NCBI RefSeq assembly: GCF_002764115.1
Contig: NZ_CP017943.1
Coordinates: forward strand, 124,001 to 188,000
Direction: 5' to 3'
Length of the DNA: 64,000 nucleotides
Source of the DNA: Phyllobacterium zundukense
GTDB taxonomy: Bacteria > Pseudomonadota > Alphaproteobacteria > Rhizobiales > Rhizobiaceae
Shown: positions 1-9,479 of the stretch, one piece after another
How positions within the stretch are numbered: position 1 is the stretch's first letter
How the letters are laid out: every line of letters begins with the position of its first letter
Translations under genes and position numbers: made by a program
Notes under the pieces: model-generated
What the model saw: only the letters and a program-made list of their open reading frames with translations
Told to the model about the DNA's origin: nothing
Databases searched by the model: none

Positions 1-878
1 CGGTGCAGAAGCGTTCAGTCGCCATGGTCTACCAGCAGTTCATCAATTATCCGGCCTTCACGGTCTATGAGAACATTGCTTCGCCGATGCGCGTGGCCGG
101 CGCCGACAAAACGACGATCGATCGCGAAGTGCGCAAGGCCGCCGAAATGCTGAAGCTCACGCCTTTTCTCGACCGTACGCCGCTCAACCTTTCGGGCGGC
201 CAGCAGCAGCGCACTGCACTCGCCCGCGCTATTGTAAAGAATGCCAAGCTGGTGCTGCTCGATGAGCCGCTGGCCAACCTCGACTATAAGCTGCGCGAGG
301 AACTGCGGCAGGAATTGCCGAGGATATTCGCCGAGTCCGGCACGATCTTCGTCTATGCCACCACTGAACCCCACGAAGCTCTGCTGCTGGGCGGCAATAC
401 CGCGACCCTCGCCGAAGGCCGCATCACCCAGTTCGGGCCGACCATCGACGTGTTCCGCAAGCCGGATGACCTGATCACGGCGCAGACTTTTGCCGATCCG
501 CCGCTCAACACCATTGCGCTGGCGAAGTTCGGCAAGGCATTCCAGCTGGAGGGCGGCGTCACGCTGCCAGTACCGGCGCATCTCGCCGAATTCGCCGATG
601 GCACCTATACGATCGGCTTCCAGCCGCATCATATCAACACCGTCCGCAGCAATGCCGATGAGATTGGCTTGAGAGCAAGCGTTACCGCCACCGAAATTAC
701 CGGCTCGGAAAGCTTCGTGCATCTCTCCTTTGCCGATGCGCGCTGGACGATGCTTACGCACGGCATCCACATCTACACGCCCGACGAGGAGATCGACATC
801 TTCATCGATCCACGCAATCTGATGATTTTCGACATGAGCGGCAATTCCGTCAGCCGCCGCCAGAAGCTGGCGGCATAG
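1..878 (+). CDS. glpS: Glycerol ABC transporter ATPase 1 (5' truncated by window)
   Basis: Carbohydrate-importer type ATPase whose N-terminus, including Walker A, lies before the window; the reading frame is open from base 3, so no start can be assigned. Visible are a Q-loop region (VYQQF), a perfect signature LSGGQQQR, Walker B LVLLDEPLANLD and a C-terminal regulatory OB-fold-like domain. The switch (H-loop) position reads YATTEPHEA, where most relatives have VTHDQxEA, so the usual histidine is missing. It sits 8 bp before a second ATPase gene, followed by two permeases, a small membrane protein and a binding protein, the gene order of the rhizobial glpSTPQUV glycerol importer. The glycerol substrate is inferred from that order. 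Confidence 0.85.
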   Translation, partial: VQKRSVAMVYQQFINYPAFTVYENIASPMRVAGADKTTIDREVRKAAEMLKLTPFLDRTPLNLSGGQQQRTALARAIVKNAKLVLLDEPLANLDYKLREELRQELPRIFAESGTIFVYATTEPHEALLLGGNTATLAEGRITQFGPTIDVFRKPDDLITAQTFADPPLNTIALAKFGKAFQLEGGVTLPVPAHLAEFADGTYTIGFQPHHINTVRSNADEIGLRASVTATEITGSESFVHLSFADARWTMLTHGIHIYTPDEEIDIFIDPRNLMIFDMSGNSVSRRQKLAA

Positions 879-886
879 GGGGAACC

Positions 887-1954
887 ATGGCACGCATCGA
901 CCTCAACCATATTCGCCACGCCTACGGCCCCAATCCGAAATCGGACAAGGACTATGCGTTGAAGGAAGTCCACCACAGCTGGGAAGACGGCGGCGCCTAT
1001 GCTCTGCTCGGTCCATCCGGCTGCGGCAAGACCTCACTTCTCAACATTATCTCCGGGCTGATTCACCCGTCGCACGGTCAGTTGTTATTCGACGGCCAGG
1101 ATGTGACCAACCTTTCTACCCAGGAACGCAACATCGCGCAGGTGTTCCAGTTCCCGGTCATCTACGACACGATGACGGTCTACGATAATCTTGCCTTTCC
1201 CTTGCGCAATCGCGGCGTGGCCGAGGCCGAAATCGACCGCAAAGTGCGCGAGACGCTGGACATGATCGATCTGGCCAGCTGGGCCAACAAGAAGGCACGC
1301 GGCCTCACCGCCGACCAGAAACAAAAGATTTCGCTCGGCCGCGGCCTGGTTCGTTCCGATGTCAACGCCATTCTCTTCGACGAGCCGCTGACGGTCATCG
1401 ATCCCCACATGAAGTGGGTGCTGCGCTCGCAGTTGAAACAGCTGCACCAGCGCTTCGGCTACACCATGGTCTATGTAACGCACGATCAGACGGAAGCGCT
1501 GACCTTCGCCCAGAAGGTCGTGGTCATGTATGACGGCGAGATCGTGCAGATTGGCACGCCGGAAGAACTGTTTGAGCGGCCGAAGCACACATTCGTTGGC
1601 TATTTTATCGGCTCGCCCGGGATGAATGTCATGCCGGTGAAGCTTTCCGGCGGGACCGCTCAGATCGGCAGCCATCAGATCCAGCTGCCAGCGCCAGTGA
1701 TGCCCGCCGCGGCAAAGACGGTCGAACTCGGCATTCGCCCGGAATATGTACGGCTCGGGCGTGCGGGGATGCCGGTGAAAATTGCCAAGGTCGAGGATAT
1801 CGGCCGCCACAAGATCGTCCGCACCCGGCTCGAAAATCAGGACATCGCTATCATTGTCGGTGAGGGCGAGGATATTCCGGCCGAGCCGCATATCGCCTTC
1901 GATCCGAAGGGCATCAATATCTATGCCGATAGCTGGCGCGTGGGAGGAAACTGA
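887..1954 (+). CDS. glpT: Glycerol ABC transporter ATPase 2
   Basis: Full-length 355-residue ATPase with Walker A GPSGCGKTS near residue 45, Walker B AILFDEPLTVID, an intact switch histidine (VYVTHDQTEA) and a C-terminal regulatory domain. The signature motif is degenerate, LTADQKQK instead of LSGGQxQR. It therefore complements the upstream ATPase, which has a good signature but no switch histidine, and the two are expected to form a heterodimer. Start ATG at 887 follows GGGGGAA. Three bases separate its stop from the first permease. In family context it energises glycerol import at the inner membrane. Confidence 0.88.
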   Translation: MARIDLNHIRHAYGPNPKSDKDYALKEVHHSWEDGGAYALLGPSGCGKTSLLNIISGLIHPSHGQLLFDGQDVTNLSTQERNIAQVFQFPVIYDTMTVYDNLAFPLRNRGVAEAEIDRKVRETLDMIDLASWANKKARGLTADQKQKISLGRGLVRSDVNAILFDEPLTVIDPHMKWVLRSQLKQLHQRFGYTMVYVTHDQTEALTFAQKVVVMYDGEIVQIGTPEELFERPKHTFVGYFIGSPGMNVMPVKLSGGTAQIGSHQIQLPAPVMPAAAKTVELGIRPEYVRLGRAGMPVKIAKVEDIGRHKIVRTRLENQDIAIIVGEGEDIPAEPHIAFDPKGINIYADSWRVGGN

Positions 1955-1957
1955 ACC

Positions 1958-2824
1958 ATGGAAAAAACCTGGAACAACAAAGCCTGGTTCATGGTGCTGC
2001 CGGTGCTGCTGCTCGTGGCCTTTTCAGCCGTTATCCCGCTGATGACCGTCGTCAATTATTCGGTGCAGGACACATTCGGCAACAACCAGTTTTTCTGGGC
2101 CGGAACCGAATGGTTTGACGAAATCCTCCACTCCGAGCGGTTTCATGCATCGCTCGGGCGCAATCTCATCTTCTCCTTCATCATCCTTGCGATCGAGATT
2201 CCGCTGGGTATCATCATTGCGCTCAATATGCCGCGCAAGGGCTGGGGCGTTCCCGTTTGCCTCGTGCTGATGGCACTGCCGCTGCTTATCCCGTGGAATG
2301 TGGTCGGTACGATCTGGCAGCTCCTGTGCCGATCTGACATTGGATTGTTGGGCTACTCCTTGGCGAAAATGGGCATTGCCTATAATTATGCTGCCGATCC
2401 TGTCGCGGCCTGGTTTACGATTGTAATCATGGATATCTGGCATTGGACGAGCCTCGTTGTGCTGCTGTGCTATGCCGGTCTCGTGTCCATTCCCGATGCC
2501 TTCTATCAGGCGGCAAAGATCGATGGTGCCTCGCGCTGGGCGGTGTTCCGTTATATCCAGCTGCCGAAGATGAACCGCGTGCTTCTGATCGCTGTACTTC
2601 TGCGCTTCATGGATAGTTTCATGATCTACACCGAACCCTTCGTCGTCACTGGCGGTGGCCCCGGCAGTTCGACGACGTTCCTGTCGATCGATCTCGTCAA
2701 GATGGCGGTCGGCCAGTTCGATCTTGGGCCTGCCGCGGCCATGTCGATCGTCTACTTCCTGATCATTCTCTTGCTGTCATGGGTCTTCTACACCGTCATG
2801 ACCAATTACGATGCGGAGCGCTGA
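1958..2824 (+). CDS. glpP: Glycerol ABC transporter permease 1
   Basis: 288-residue inner-membrane permease of the binding-protein-dependent (MalF/UgpA-like) family. Six or so hydrophobic segments are visible, and the cytoplasmic coupling loop reads YQAAKIDGASRWAVF, the EAA motif that contacts the ATPases. The start follows a strong GGGAGGAAA. It lies between the two ATPase genes and the second permease, and translation is probably coupled along the operon. Assignment to glycerol rests on synteny with glpSTPQUV. Confidence 0.87.
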   Translation: MEKTWNNKAWFMVLPVLLLVAFSAVIPLMTVVNYSVQDTFGNNQFFWAGTEWFDEILHSERFHASLGRNLIFSFIILAIEIPLGIIIALNMPRKGWGVPVCLVLMALPLLIPWNVVGTIWQLLCRSDIGLLGYSLAKMGIAYNYAADPVAAWFTIVIMDIWHWTSLVVLLCYAGLVSIPDAFYQAAKIDGASRWAVFRYIQLPKMNRVLLIAVLLRFMDSFMIYTEPFVVTGGGPGSSTTFLSIDLVKMAVGQFDLGPAAAMSIVYFLIILLLSWVFYTVMTNYDAER

Positions 2825-2825
2825 C

Positions 2826-3730
<905 letters not shown>

Positions 3731-3731
<1 letters not shown>

Positions 3732-4138
3732 TGGAAGCGACTAGGCGTTGGCCTGTAGTGCTGGCGGCAGTCGTCGCCGCTTTCGCAATCATGGTCGGGC
3801 TGCTTGTGGGAGCGGTTCCTTTCAAGGATGGTGCGCGTGACTGGTTCGCGCCACTGGTCAAAGGCGGCTGGATGGCCTGGACGTTCCCGACGGCACTGTT
3901 TTTCTTGACTATTTTCTTTCTGATGTCGCTGATGGCCGTATGGGAATATGCATCCCCAGGCGGCAATCCGCGTGTTGGTATCCTGCGCTTTGAAACAACG
4001 CGCGGCGACCGGCTCTTCGTTACGCTGCTCGGCAGCGCCTTCATTCATCTCGCCTGGCTGGGACTTGTCGGTCCGAACCTCTGGTGGGCTTTGGCTTTAT
4101 CCGCGGTCTATGCCATCGGCGTATTCCGCTATGTCTAG
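3731..4138 (+). CDS. glpU: DUF2160 small membrane protein of the glycerol transporter
   Basis: 135-residue protein with about four hydrophobic segments (near residues 9-28, 52-70, 99-115 and 118-134) and no signal cleavage site. It matches the DUF2160-type small membrane protein found between permease and binding-protein genes in rhizobial glycerol importers. Its first base is the last base of the preceding stop (TAATG), implying coupled translation. Its biochemical role is unknown; an accessory subunit of the importer is the natural inference from position. Confidence 0.82.
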
Positions 4139-4201
4139 AAATTAGGTGCCCGGCACCCGCCGGACATTTGACGATGCAATCGCAACTTTGGGAGGACAAT
4201 C

Positions 4202-5926
4202 ATGCGAACGCGAATTTTAACGACAACGACAGCCTTGGCGCTGCTGTTCGGTGCAGGCAGCGCCTGGGCCGGAATGGACGAAGCCAAGGCATTCCTTGAC
4301 AAGGAGATTGGTGACATGTCGACCCTCGACAGGGCGGCGCAGGAAAAGGAAATGCAGTGGTTCGTCGATGCGGCAAAGCCTTTCGCCGGCATGGACATCA
4401 AGGTGGTTTCCGAAACCATCACCACGCACGATTACGAGTCCAAGACACTCGCCAAGGCATTCACCGATATCACTGGCATCAAGGTCACCCATGACCTGAT
4501 CGGTGAAGGTGACGTGGTGGAAAAGCTGCAGACGCAGATGCAGTCGGGCGAAAACATCTATGATGCCTATATCAACGATAGCGATCTGATTGGTACGCAT
4601 TGGCGCTATCAGCAGGCACGCAGCCTGACCGACTGGATGGCCAACGAAGGCAAGGATGTCACCAATCCCGGCATCGACGTCGATGATTTCATCGGCAAAT
4701 CGTTCACCACGGCACCGGACGGCAAGCTTTATCAATTGCCTGACCAGCAATTCGCGAACCTCTACTGGTTCCGCTATGACTGGTTCAACGACGAAAAGAA
4801 CAAGGCCGACTTCAAGGCCAAATACGGCTATGACCTCGGGGTCCCGGTCAATTGGTCAGCCTATGAAGATATCGCCGAGTTCTTCACCGGCCGGGAGATC
4901 GATGGCAAGAAGGTCTTCGGCCATATGGACTATGGCAAGAAGGACCCATCGCTTGGCTGGCGCTTCACCGATGCCTGGCTCTCCATGGCTGGCAATGGCG
5001 ACAAGGGTATCCCGAATGGTCTGCCAGTCGATGAATGGGGCATCAAGGTCAACGACAAATCGCAGCCTGTCGGCTCTTGCGTCGCTCGCGGCGGTGATAC
5101 CAATGGTCCAGCCTCAGTTTACTCGATCCAGAAATATCTCGATTGGCTGAAGGCTTATGCTCCGCCGGAAGCTCAGGGCATGACCTTCTCTGAATCCGGA
5201 CCGATCCCGGCGCAAGGCAATGTCGCCCAGCAAATCTTCTGGTACACGGCCTTCACCGCAGACAGTGTCAAGGACGGGCTGCCGGTCGTTAATGCTGACG
5301 GTACACCGAAATGGCGCATGGCCCCGAGCCCGCATGGCGTTTACTGGAAAGACGGCATGAAGCTCGGTTATCAGGATGCGGGTTCCTGGACGCTGCTGAA
5401 GTCCACTCCGGATGATCGGGCAAAGGCTGCCTGGCTCTATGCCCAGTTCGTAACATCGAAAACCGTCGACGTGAAGAAGAGCCATGTTGGCCTTACCTTC
5501 ATTCGCCAGTCGACGCTCGATCACAAGAGCTTCACCGACCGTGCACCAAAACTAGGCGGTCTGGTCGAGTTTTATCGCTCGCCGGCACGCCTGCAATGGT
5601 CGCCGACGGGTACCAACGTTCCGGATTATCCGAAGCTGGCTCAGCTCTGGTGGCAGGCGATCGGCGATGCTTCGTCCGGTGCGAAATCCGCACAGGAAGC
5701 CATGGACTCGCTATGTTCCGAGCAGGAGAAGGTTCTCGGACGCCTCGAAAAGTCAGGCGTGCAGGGTGATATCGGTCCGAAACTGGCCGAGGAACATGAT
5801 CTTGCCTACTGGAATGCCGAGGCAGTCAAGGCCGGCCATCTGGCACCCCAGTTGAAGATCGAGAACGAAAAGGAAAAGCCCCAGACCATCAACTACGATG
5901 AGCTGGTCAAGAGCTGGAACAAGTAA
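4202..5926 (+). CDS. glpV: Glycerol ABC transporter solute-binding protein
   Basis: 574-residue periplasmic binding protein with a Sec signal peptide (MRTRIL, a hydrophobic TALALLFGAGS core and an AWA cleavage site near residue 23). The long extracytoplasmic domain resembles carbohydrate-binding family 1 proteins and is unusually large, as is typical of GlpV. ATG 4202 follows GGGAGGA. It closes the operon; a strong hairpin lies 17 bases past the stop. The ligand is inferred to be glycerol from gene order. Confidence 0.87.
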   Translation: MRTRILTTTTALALLFGAGSAWAGMDEAKAFLDKEIGDMSTLDRAAQEKEMQWFVDAAKPFAGMDIKVVSETITTHDYESKTLAKAFTDITGIKVTHDLIGEGDVVEKLQTQMQSGENIYDAYINDSDLIGTHWRYQQARSLTDWMANEGKDVTNPGIDVDDFIGKSFTTAPDGKLYQLPDQQFANLYWFRYDWFNDEKNKADFKAKYGYDLGVPVNWSAYEDIAEFFTGREIDGKKVFGHMDYGKKDPSLGWRFTDAWLSMAGNGDKGIPNGLPVDEWGIKVNDKSQPVGSCVARGGDTNGPASVYSIQKYLDWLKAYAPPEAQGMTFSESGPIPAQGNVAQQIFWYTAFTADSVKDGLPVVNADGTPKWRMAPSPHGVYWKDGMKLGYQDAGSWTLLKSTPDDRAKAAWLYAQFVTSKTVDVKKSHVGLTFIRQSTLDHKSFTDRAPKLGGLVEFYRSPARLQWSPTGTNVPDYPKLAQLWWQAIGDASSGAKSAQEAMDSLCSEQEKVLGRLEKSGVQGDIGPKLAEEHDLAYWNAEAVKAGHLAPQLKIENEKEKPQTINYDELVKSWNK

Positions 5927-5942
5927 GTTTCGGATGACATTG

Positions 5943-5970
5943 GCTGGTGGCGGAGGTGTCCGCCGCCAGC
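5943..5970 (+). terminator. Hairpin after glpV
   Basis: Inverted repeat with 12-base arms (GCTGGTGGCGGA and TCCGCCGCCAGC, one G-U pair) around a GGTG loop, 16 bases after the glpV stop. There is no U-tract, so it may act as an RNA-stabilising or Rho-assisted 3' end rather than a classic intrinsic terminator. Confidence 0.5.
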
Positions 5971-6060
5971 TGTGACGACAAAATCGACCATTGACGGCAA
6001 GTCAAAGTAGCATACGCTGGCAATAGCGATGGTAGTTCGCTTGAACTTTGGGAGGAGGCC

Positions 6061-7053
6061 ATGGCAACGCGGCATGATGGCTTGCATGCCGAACATATAC
6101 AGTCCGCATTGATCGGAAGTGCCGCTGCACAATCTGCGCTGATCGCATCCTGGGGCCGTTCGATGCGTCTTTACGGTTTGAATCCCGAAGAAGGCACTCC
6201 GAAAGTGCTCACCGACCGTGAACTGAAAGATGCGCGCGAACGGCTTGGATCATTAATCGATACCGCAGAGTCGACGCTGGACCGCCTTTATTCCGCCGTC
6301 GGTGGTGCAGGCTGCTGTGTCCTGCTAGCTGACAAGGATGGAATTCCGGTCGATCGTCGCGGCTACGAAGGAGATGACGCGACATTCCGTACGATCGGTC
6401 TTTGGACCGGAGTAGTGTGGAGCGAGGAGAGCGAAGGGACCAATGGAATCGGTACCGCGCTTGCCGAACAGAGGGCGCTTACCATCCACCGGGATCAACA
6501 TTTCCGCAGCCGGAACACTGCGCTGTCCTGTACTGTTGCCCCGATTTTCGATCATCGGGGCCGCCTGATTGCGGCAATTGACGTCTCCTCGGCCCGCCGC
6601 GACTTGACCGAGGATTTCGTCAAACTCATTGCTGTTGCCGTGGTTGATGCCGCGCGCAGGCTCGAGGCTGAGAACTTCCGGTTGGTATTCCCCAAGGCAA
6701 GAATCGTTTTGGCGCAAGGCGCGGACGCCGCGAGCGAACGAGCCATGCATGCACTGATTGCTGTGGATGAGGATGATCTCGTTATCGGCGCTTCCCGCGC
6801 AGCACGCCATATGCTTGGATTGACCGATGAATCGCTCCGCAAGCCCTTGCCGGCTTCTGACGTTCTGGGCGAGCAAGCCAATGCCGAGCTCGATTATGCC
6901 ACCGCAGAACGAGGCGCCATCCAGCGTGCTTTGGCACGTTCTGGCGGCAACATATCCGCTGCCGCAAACAATCTGGGTATCAGCCGCTCCACCCTGCATC
7001 GCAAACTGAAACGGCTCGGCTTTCCCGATAAGGTGTCGTTCAGCGATTTCTAA
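6061..7053 (+). CDS. GAF/Fis-type transcriptional regulator (AcoR-like, no AAA+ domain)
   Basis: 330-residue regulator. An N-terminal helical region is followed by a GAF sensor domain (about residues 80-195, including SEGTNGIGTALAEQ and ALSCTVAPIFD) and a C-terminal Fis-type helix-turn-helix (NISAAANNLGISRSTLHRKL, about 297-316). The central sigma-54 AAA+ domain of AcoR/NtrC proteins is absent, so it should act at sigma-70-type promoters. ATG 6061 has GGGAGGAGG upstream. The next genes are an aldehyde dehydrogenase and DUF779, and a perfect palindrome lies 7 bases past its stop, so control of those genes is likely. Confidence 0.85.
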   Translation: MATRHDGLHAEHIQSALIGSAAAQSALIASWGRSMRLYGLNPEEGTPKVLTDRELKDARERLGSLIDTAESTLDRLYSAVGGAGCCVLLADKDGIPVDRRGYEGDDATFRTIGLWTGVVWSEESEGTNGIGTALAEQRALTIHRDQHFRSRNTALSCTVAPIFDHRGRLIAAIDVSSARRDLTEDFVKLIAVAVVDAARRLEAENFRLVFPKARIVLAQGADAASERAMHALIAVDEDDLVIGASRAARHMLGLTDESLRKPLPASDVLGEQANAELDYATAERGAIQRALARSGGNISAAANNLGISRSTLHRKLKRLGFPDKVSFSDF

Positions 7054-7060
7054 CCGCAAC

Positions 7061-7078
7061 TGTCGCAGAACTGCGACA
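7061..7078. promoter_or_regulatory. Perfect palindrome, candidate operator for the GAF/Fis regulator
   Basis: TGTCGCAG and CTGCGACA form 8-base perfect arms around AA. The site lies between the regulator gene and the aldehyde dehydrogenase start at 7216. Fis-type C-terminal domains bind such dyads as dimers, so this is the best candidate operator; binding itself is inferred. Confidence 0.55.
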
Positions 7079-7215
7079 CATCAACGACGGCCCTGCCTTG
7101 GCTGGGCTGACATATAACTCATAGAGCGCGATCCTTGCCTTTGATACCGCAGGAGGCGGTGTTTTCAACGCAGCCGGTTTGCAGGAGCGAGCTGCGCTGC
7201 AAGGGAGGAAAATCC

Positions 7216-8733
7216 GTGAACAAGATAGAGTTCCACCGCACAGCCAAACCCTATTTCAAAAAGCGCTATGGCAACTTCATTGGCGGCAAGTTCGTCGAAC
7301 CGAAGGCCGGCCGTTATTTTGAAAACACGTCGCCGGTAAACGGTCAGGTTCTTTGCGAGATCGCCCGTTCCGACGCAAGTGATGTCGATGCGGCACTCGA
7401 CGCAGCGCATGCTGCCAAGCAAGCCTGGGGCCGTACGAGCCCTGCTGAACGCAGCGTCATGCTCAACAAGATCGCACAGGTGATGGAAGACAGCCTCGCT
7501 GTGCTTGCCCAGGCGGAAACCTGGGATAATGGCAAGCCGATCCGCGAAACCACGGCGGCTGATCTGCCGCTCGCCATCGACCATTTCCGCTATTTCGCCG
7601 GTGCGATCCGCGCACAGGAAGGTGGTATCTCGGAAATCGATCACGATACGGTGGCCTATCATTTTCATGAACCGCTCGGTGTCGTCGGTCAGATCATCCC
7701 GTGGAATTTCCCGATCCTGATGGCAGTGTGGAAGCTTGCCCCGGCATTGGCTGCGGGAAATTGCGTCGTGCTGAAGCCTGCAGAACAGACCCCTGCATCC
7801 ATCCTGGTGCTCGCCGAACTGATCGCAGATATCCTGCCGCCCGGCGTGCTCAACATTGTCAATGGTTTTGGCCTCGAGGCTGGCAAGCCGCTTGCCTCGA
7901 GCCCCCGCATTGCCAAGATCGCTTTCACAGGCGAGACGACGACCGGCCGGCTGATCATGCAGTATGCCAGCCAGAACCTGATACCGGTGACACTGGAGCT
8001 CGGCGGCAAGTCCCCCAACATCTTCTTCAAGGATGTTACGGGCGAAGATGATGATTTCTTTGACAAGGCAATAGAAGGCTTCGTTATGTTCGCCCTCAAT
8101 CAGGGCGAAGTATGCACCTGTCCGAGCCGCGCTCTTGTCCATGAGGCCATCTATGACAAGTTCATGGAAAAGGCGCTGAAGCGCGTGGAGGCGATCGTGC
8201 AAGGCGATCCGTTGGATCCGGCGACCATGATCGGCGCTCAGGCTTCAAGCGAACAGCTGGAGAAAATCCTCTCCTACATGGACATCGGCAGACAGGAGGG
8301 TGCCGAGGTGCTGATCGGCGGCGAACGCAATTTGCTCGCCGGTGATCTGGCGGGTGGATATTATGTGCAGCCGACCGTCTTCAAGGGTCATAACCGCATG
8401 CGCATCTTCCAGGAAGAGATATTTGGACCTGTTGTTTCAGTGACGACCTTCAAGGACAATGACGAGGCGCTGTCGATCGCCAACGATACGCTCTATGGCC
8501 TTGGCGCAGGTATCTGGAGCCGCGATGCAAATACTTGCTACCGCTTCGGACGTGCGATTCAAGCAGGCCGCGTCTGGACAAACTGCTACCATGCCTATCC
8601 GGCGCATGCCGCATTCGGTGGCTACAAGCAGTCTGGCATTGGCCGTGAAAACCATCTGAAGATGCTGGACCACTACCAGCAGACCAAGAACATGCTCGTC
8701 AGCTACAGCCCAAAAAAACTCGGTTTCTTCTAA
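7216..8733 (+). CDS. NAD-dependent aldehyde dehydrogenase
   Basis: 505-residue aldehyde dehydrogenase of the AldB/ExaC/AcoD group. It carries the cofactor-binding IPWNFP segment, the general-base motif LELGGKSPN and the nucleophile region [12 protein letters not shown] chose GTG 7216, preceded by GGGAGGA; an in-frame TTG at 7135 adds 27 residues without a good ribosome site. It oxidises short-chain aldehydes, probably from ethanol, acetoin or other alcohols; the exact substrate cannot be read. The regulator upstream and DUF779 downstream are a conserved arrangement around this class. Confidence 0.88.
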   Translation: MNKIEFHRTAKPYFKKRYGNFIGGKFVEPKAGRYFENTSPVNGQVLCEIARSDASDVDAALDAAHAAKQAWGRTSPAERSVMLNKIAQVMEDSLAVLAQAETWDNGKPIRETTAADLPLAIDHFRYFAGAIRAQEGGISEIDHDTVAYHFHEPLGVVGQIIPWNFPILMAVWKLAPALAAGNCVVLKPAEQTPASILVLAELIADILPPGVLNIVNGFGLEAGKPLASSPRIAKIAFTGETTTGRLIMQYASQNLIPVTLELGGKSPNIFFKDVTGEDDDFFDKAIEGFVMFALNQGEVCTCPSRALVHEAIYDKFMEKALKRVEAIVQGDPLDPATMIGAQASSEQLEKILSYMDIGRQEGAEVLIGGERNLLAGDLAGGYYVQPTVFKGHNRMRIFQEEIFGPVVSVTTFKDNDEALSIANDTLYGLGAGIWSRDANTCYRFGRAIQAGRVWTNCYHAYPAHAAFGGYKQSGIGRENHLKMLDHYQQTKNMLVSYSPKKLGFF

Positions 8734-8753
8734 GATCGTCGGCTAGAAATAAA

Positions 8754-8782
8754 CATCGGTGGCACTTTTTGCGCCACCGATG
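8754..8782 (+). terminator. Intergenic hairpin between aldehyde dehydrogenase and DUF779
   Basis: Ten-base perfect arms CATCGGTGGC and GCCACCGATG enclose a 9-base loop. It lies 21 bases after the dehydrogenase stop and before the ribosome site of the next gene. A short TTTT run follows 3 bases later, so it may be a partial terminator or an RNA-processing hairpin that lowers expression of the downstream gene. Confidence 0.45.
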
Positions 8783-8803
8783 ATGTTTTGCTGGAGGGAG
8801 CAA

Positions 8804-9136
8804 ATGGAAGATAAAGTCAGCGCTACACCTGCTGCGCTTGAACTGATAGCGACGCTTCAGTCGGAGTACGGGCCGATTTTGTTTCATCAGTCTGGCGGCT
8901 GTTGCGACGGCTCGTCACCGATGTGTTATCCAAAAGGCGATTTTATCATCGGCGACCATGACGTTCGGCTCGGTGAAATCGGTGGAGCTCCCGTCTACAT
9001 CAGCGCCCCGCAATATGACGTGTGGAAGCACACCGAGCTTATCACAGACGTTGTCCCAGGTCGCGGCGGCATGTTTTCGCTCGATAATGGCCGGGAAGTG
9101 AGATTTCTGACGCGATCAAAAGTTTGCATCATCTAA
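8804..9136 (+). CDS. DUF779 family protein
   Basis: 110-residue protein with a conserved cysteine cluster (GGCCDGSSPMCYP, about residues 31-43) characteristic of DUF779, a family of unknown function found next to aldehyde dehydrogenases. ATG 8804 has TGGAGGGAG upstream. The cysteines suggest metal or redox chemistry but this is inference. Position suggests an accessory protein for the dehydrogenase. Confidence 0.82.
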   Translation: MEDKVSATPAALELIATLQSEYGPILFHQSGGCCDGSSPMCYPKGDFIIGDHDVRLGEIGGAPVYISAPQYDVWKHTELITDVVPGRGGMFSLDNGREVRFLTRSKVCII

Positions 9137-9227
9137 GACGGTACCCCATCGTTTATTAATGGCCGATTAAGCCGTCAATTAGAAAGGCGCGGCCCAAATG
9201 CTGGTCGTCTCGCATTTGCCGTTGCTA

Positions 9228-9422
9228 TCAGGAGGCGTCGGATCAATCGAACAGAATTCGTAACTGCTGGATCGATTTCGCATCGATTGCTGCATAGCCA
9301 GAACCAGGCCGTGGCTTGCGCCTTCCGGATCCCTGTTGGGCTGCGACCGCAAGTGCGTTGAGGACATCCAGGCACAAGTCGAAAAGCGCTATTATCTGCA
9401 TTTTCAAAGGAACGTCTTCCAT
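9228..9422 (-). CDS. Possible small ORF, unknown
   Basis: 64-codon open frame beginning MEDVPLKMQIIALFDLC, with a plausible amphipathic N-terminal helix and a basic middle. No recognisable family and no clear ribosome-binding site. It lies in the otherwise empty 9137-9480 stretch beside the IS110 element and may be chance or an element-associated remnant. Confidence 0.25.
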
Positions 9423-9479
9423 CAGTCGTCGCCACGCTTACTAAACAGCCTAGTGTTCTTGGTATGTGCCCGAAAATCG

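Noticed and set aside
7054..7215. Sigma-54 promoter before the aldehyde dehydrogenase
   Set aside because: No GG-N10-GC -24/-12 element was found, and the adjacent regulator lacks the AAA+ domain needed to activate sigma-54.
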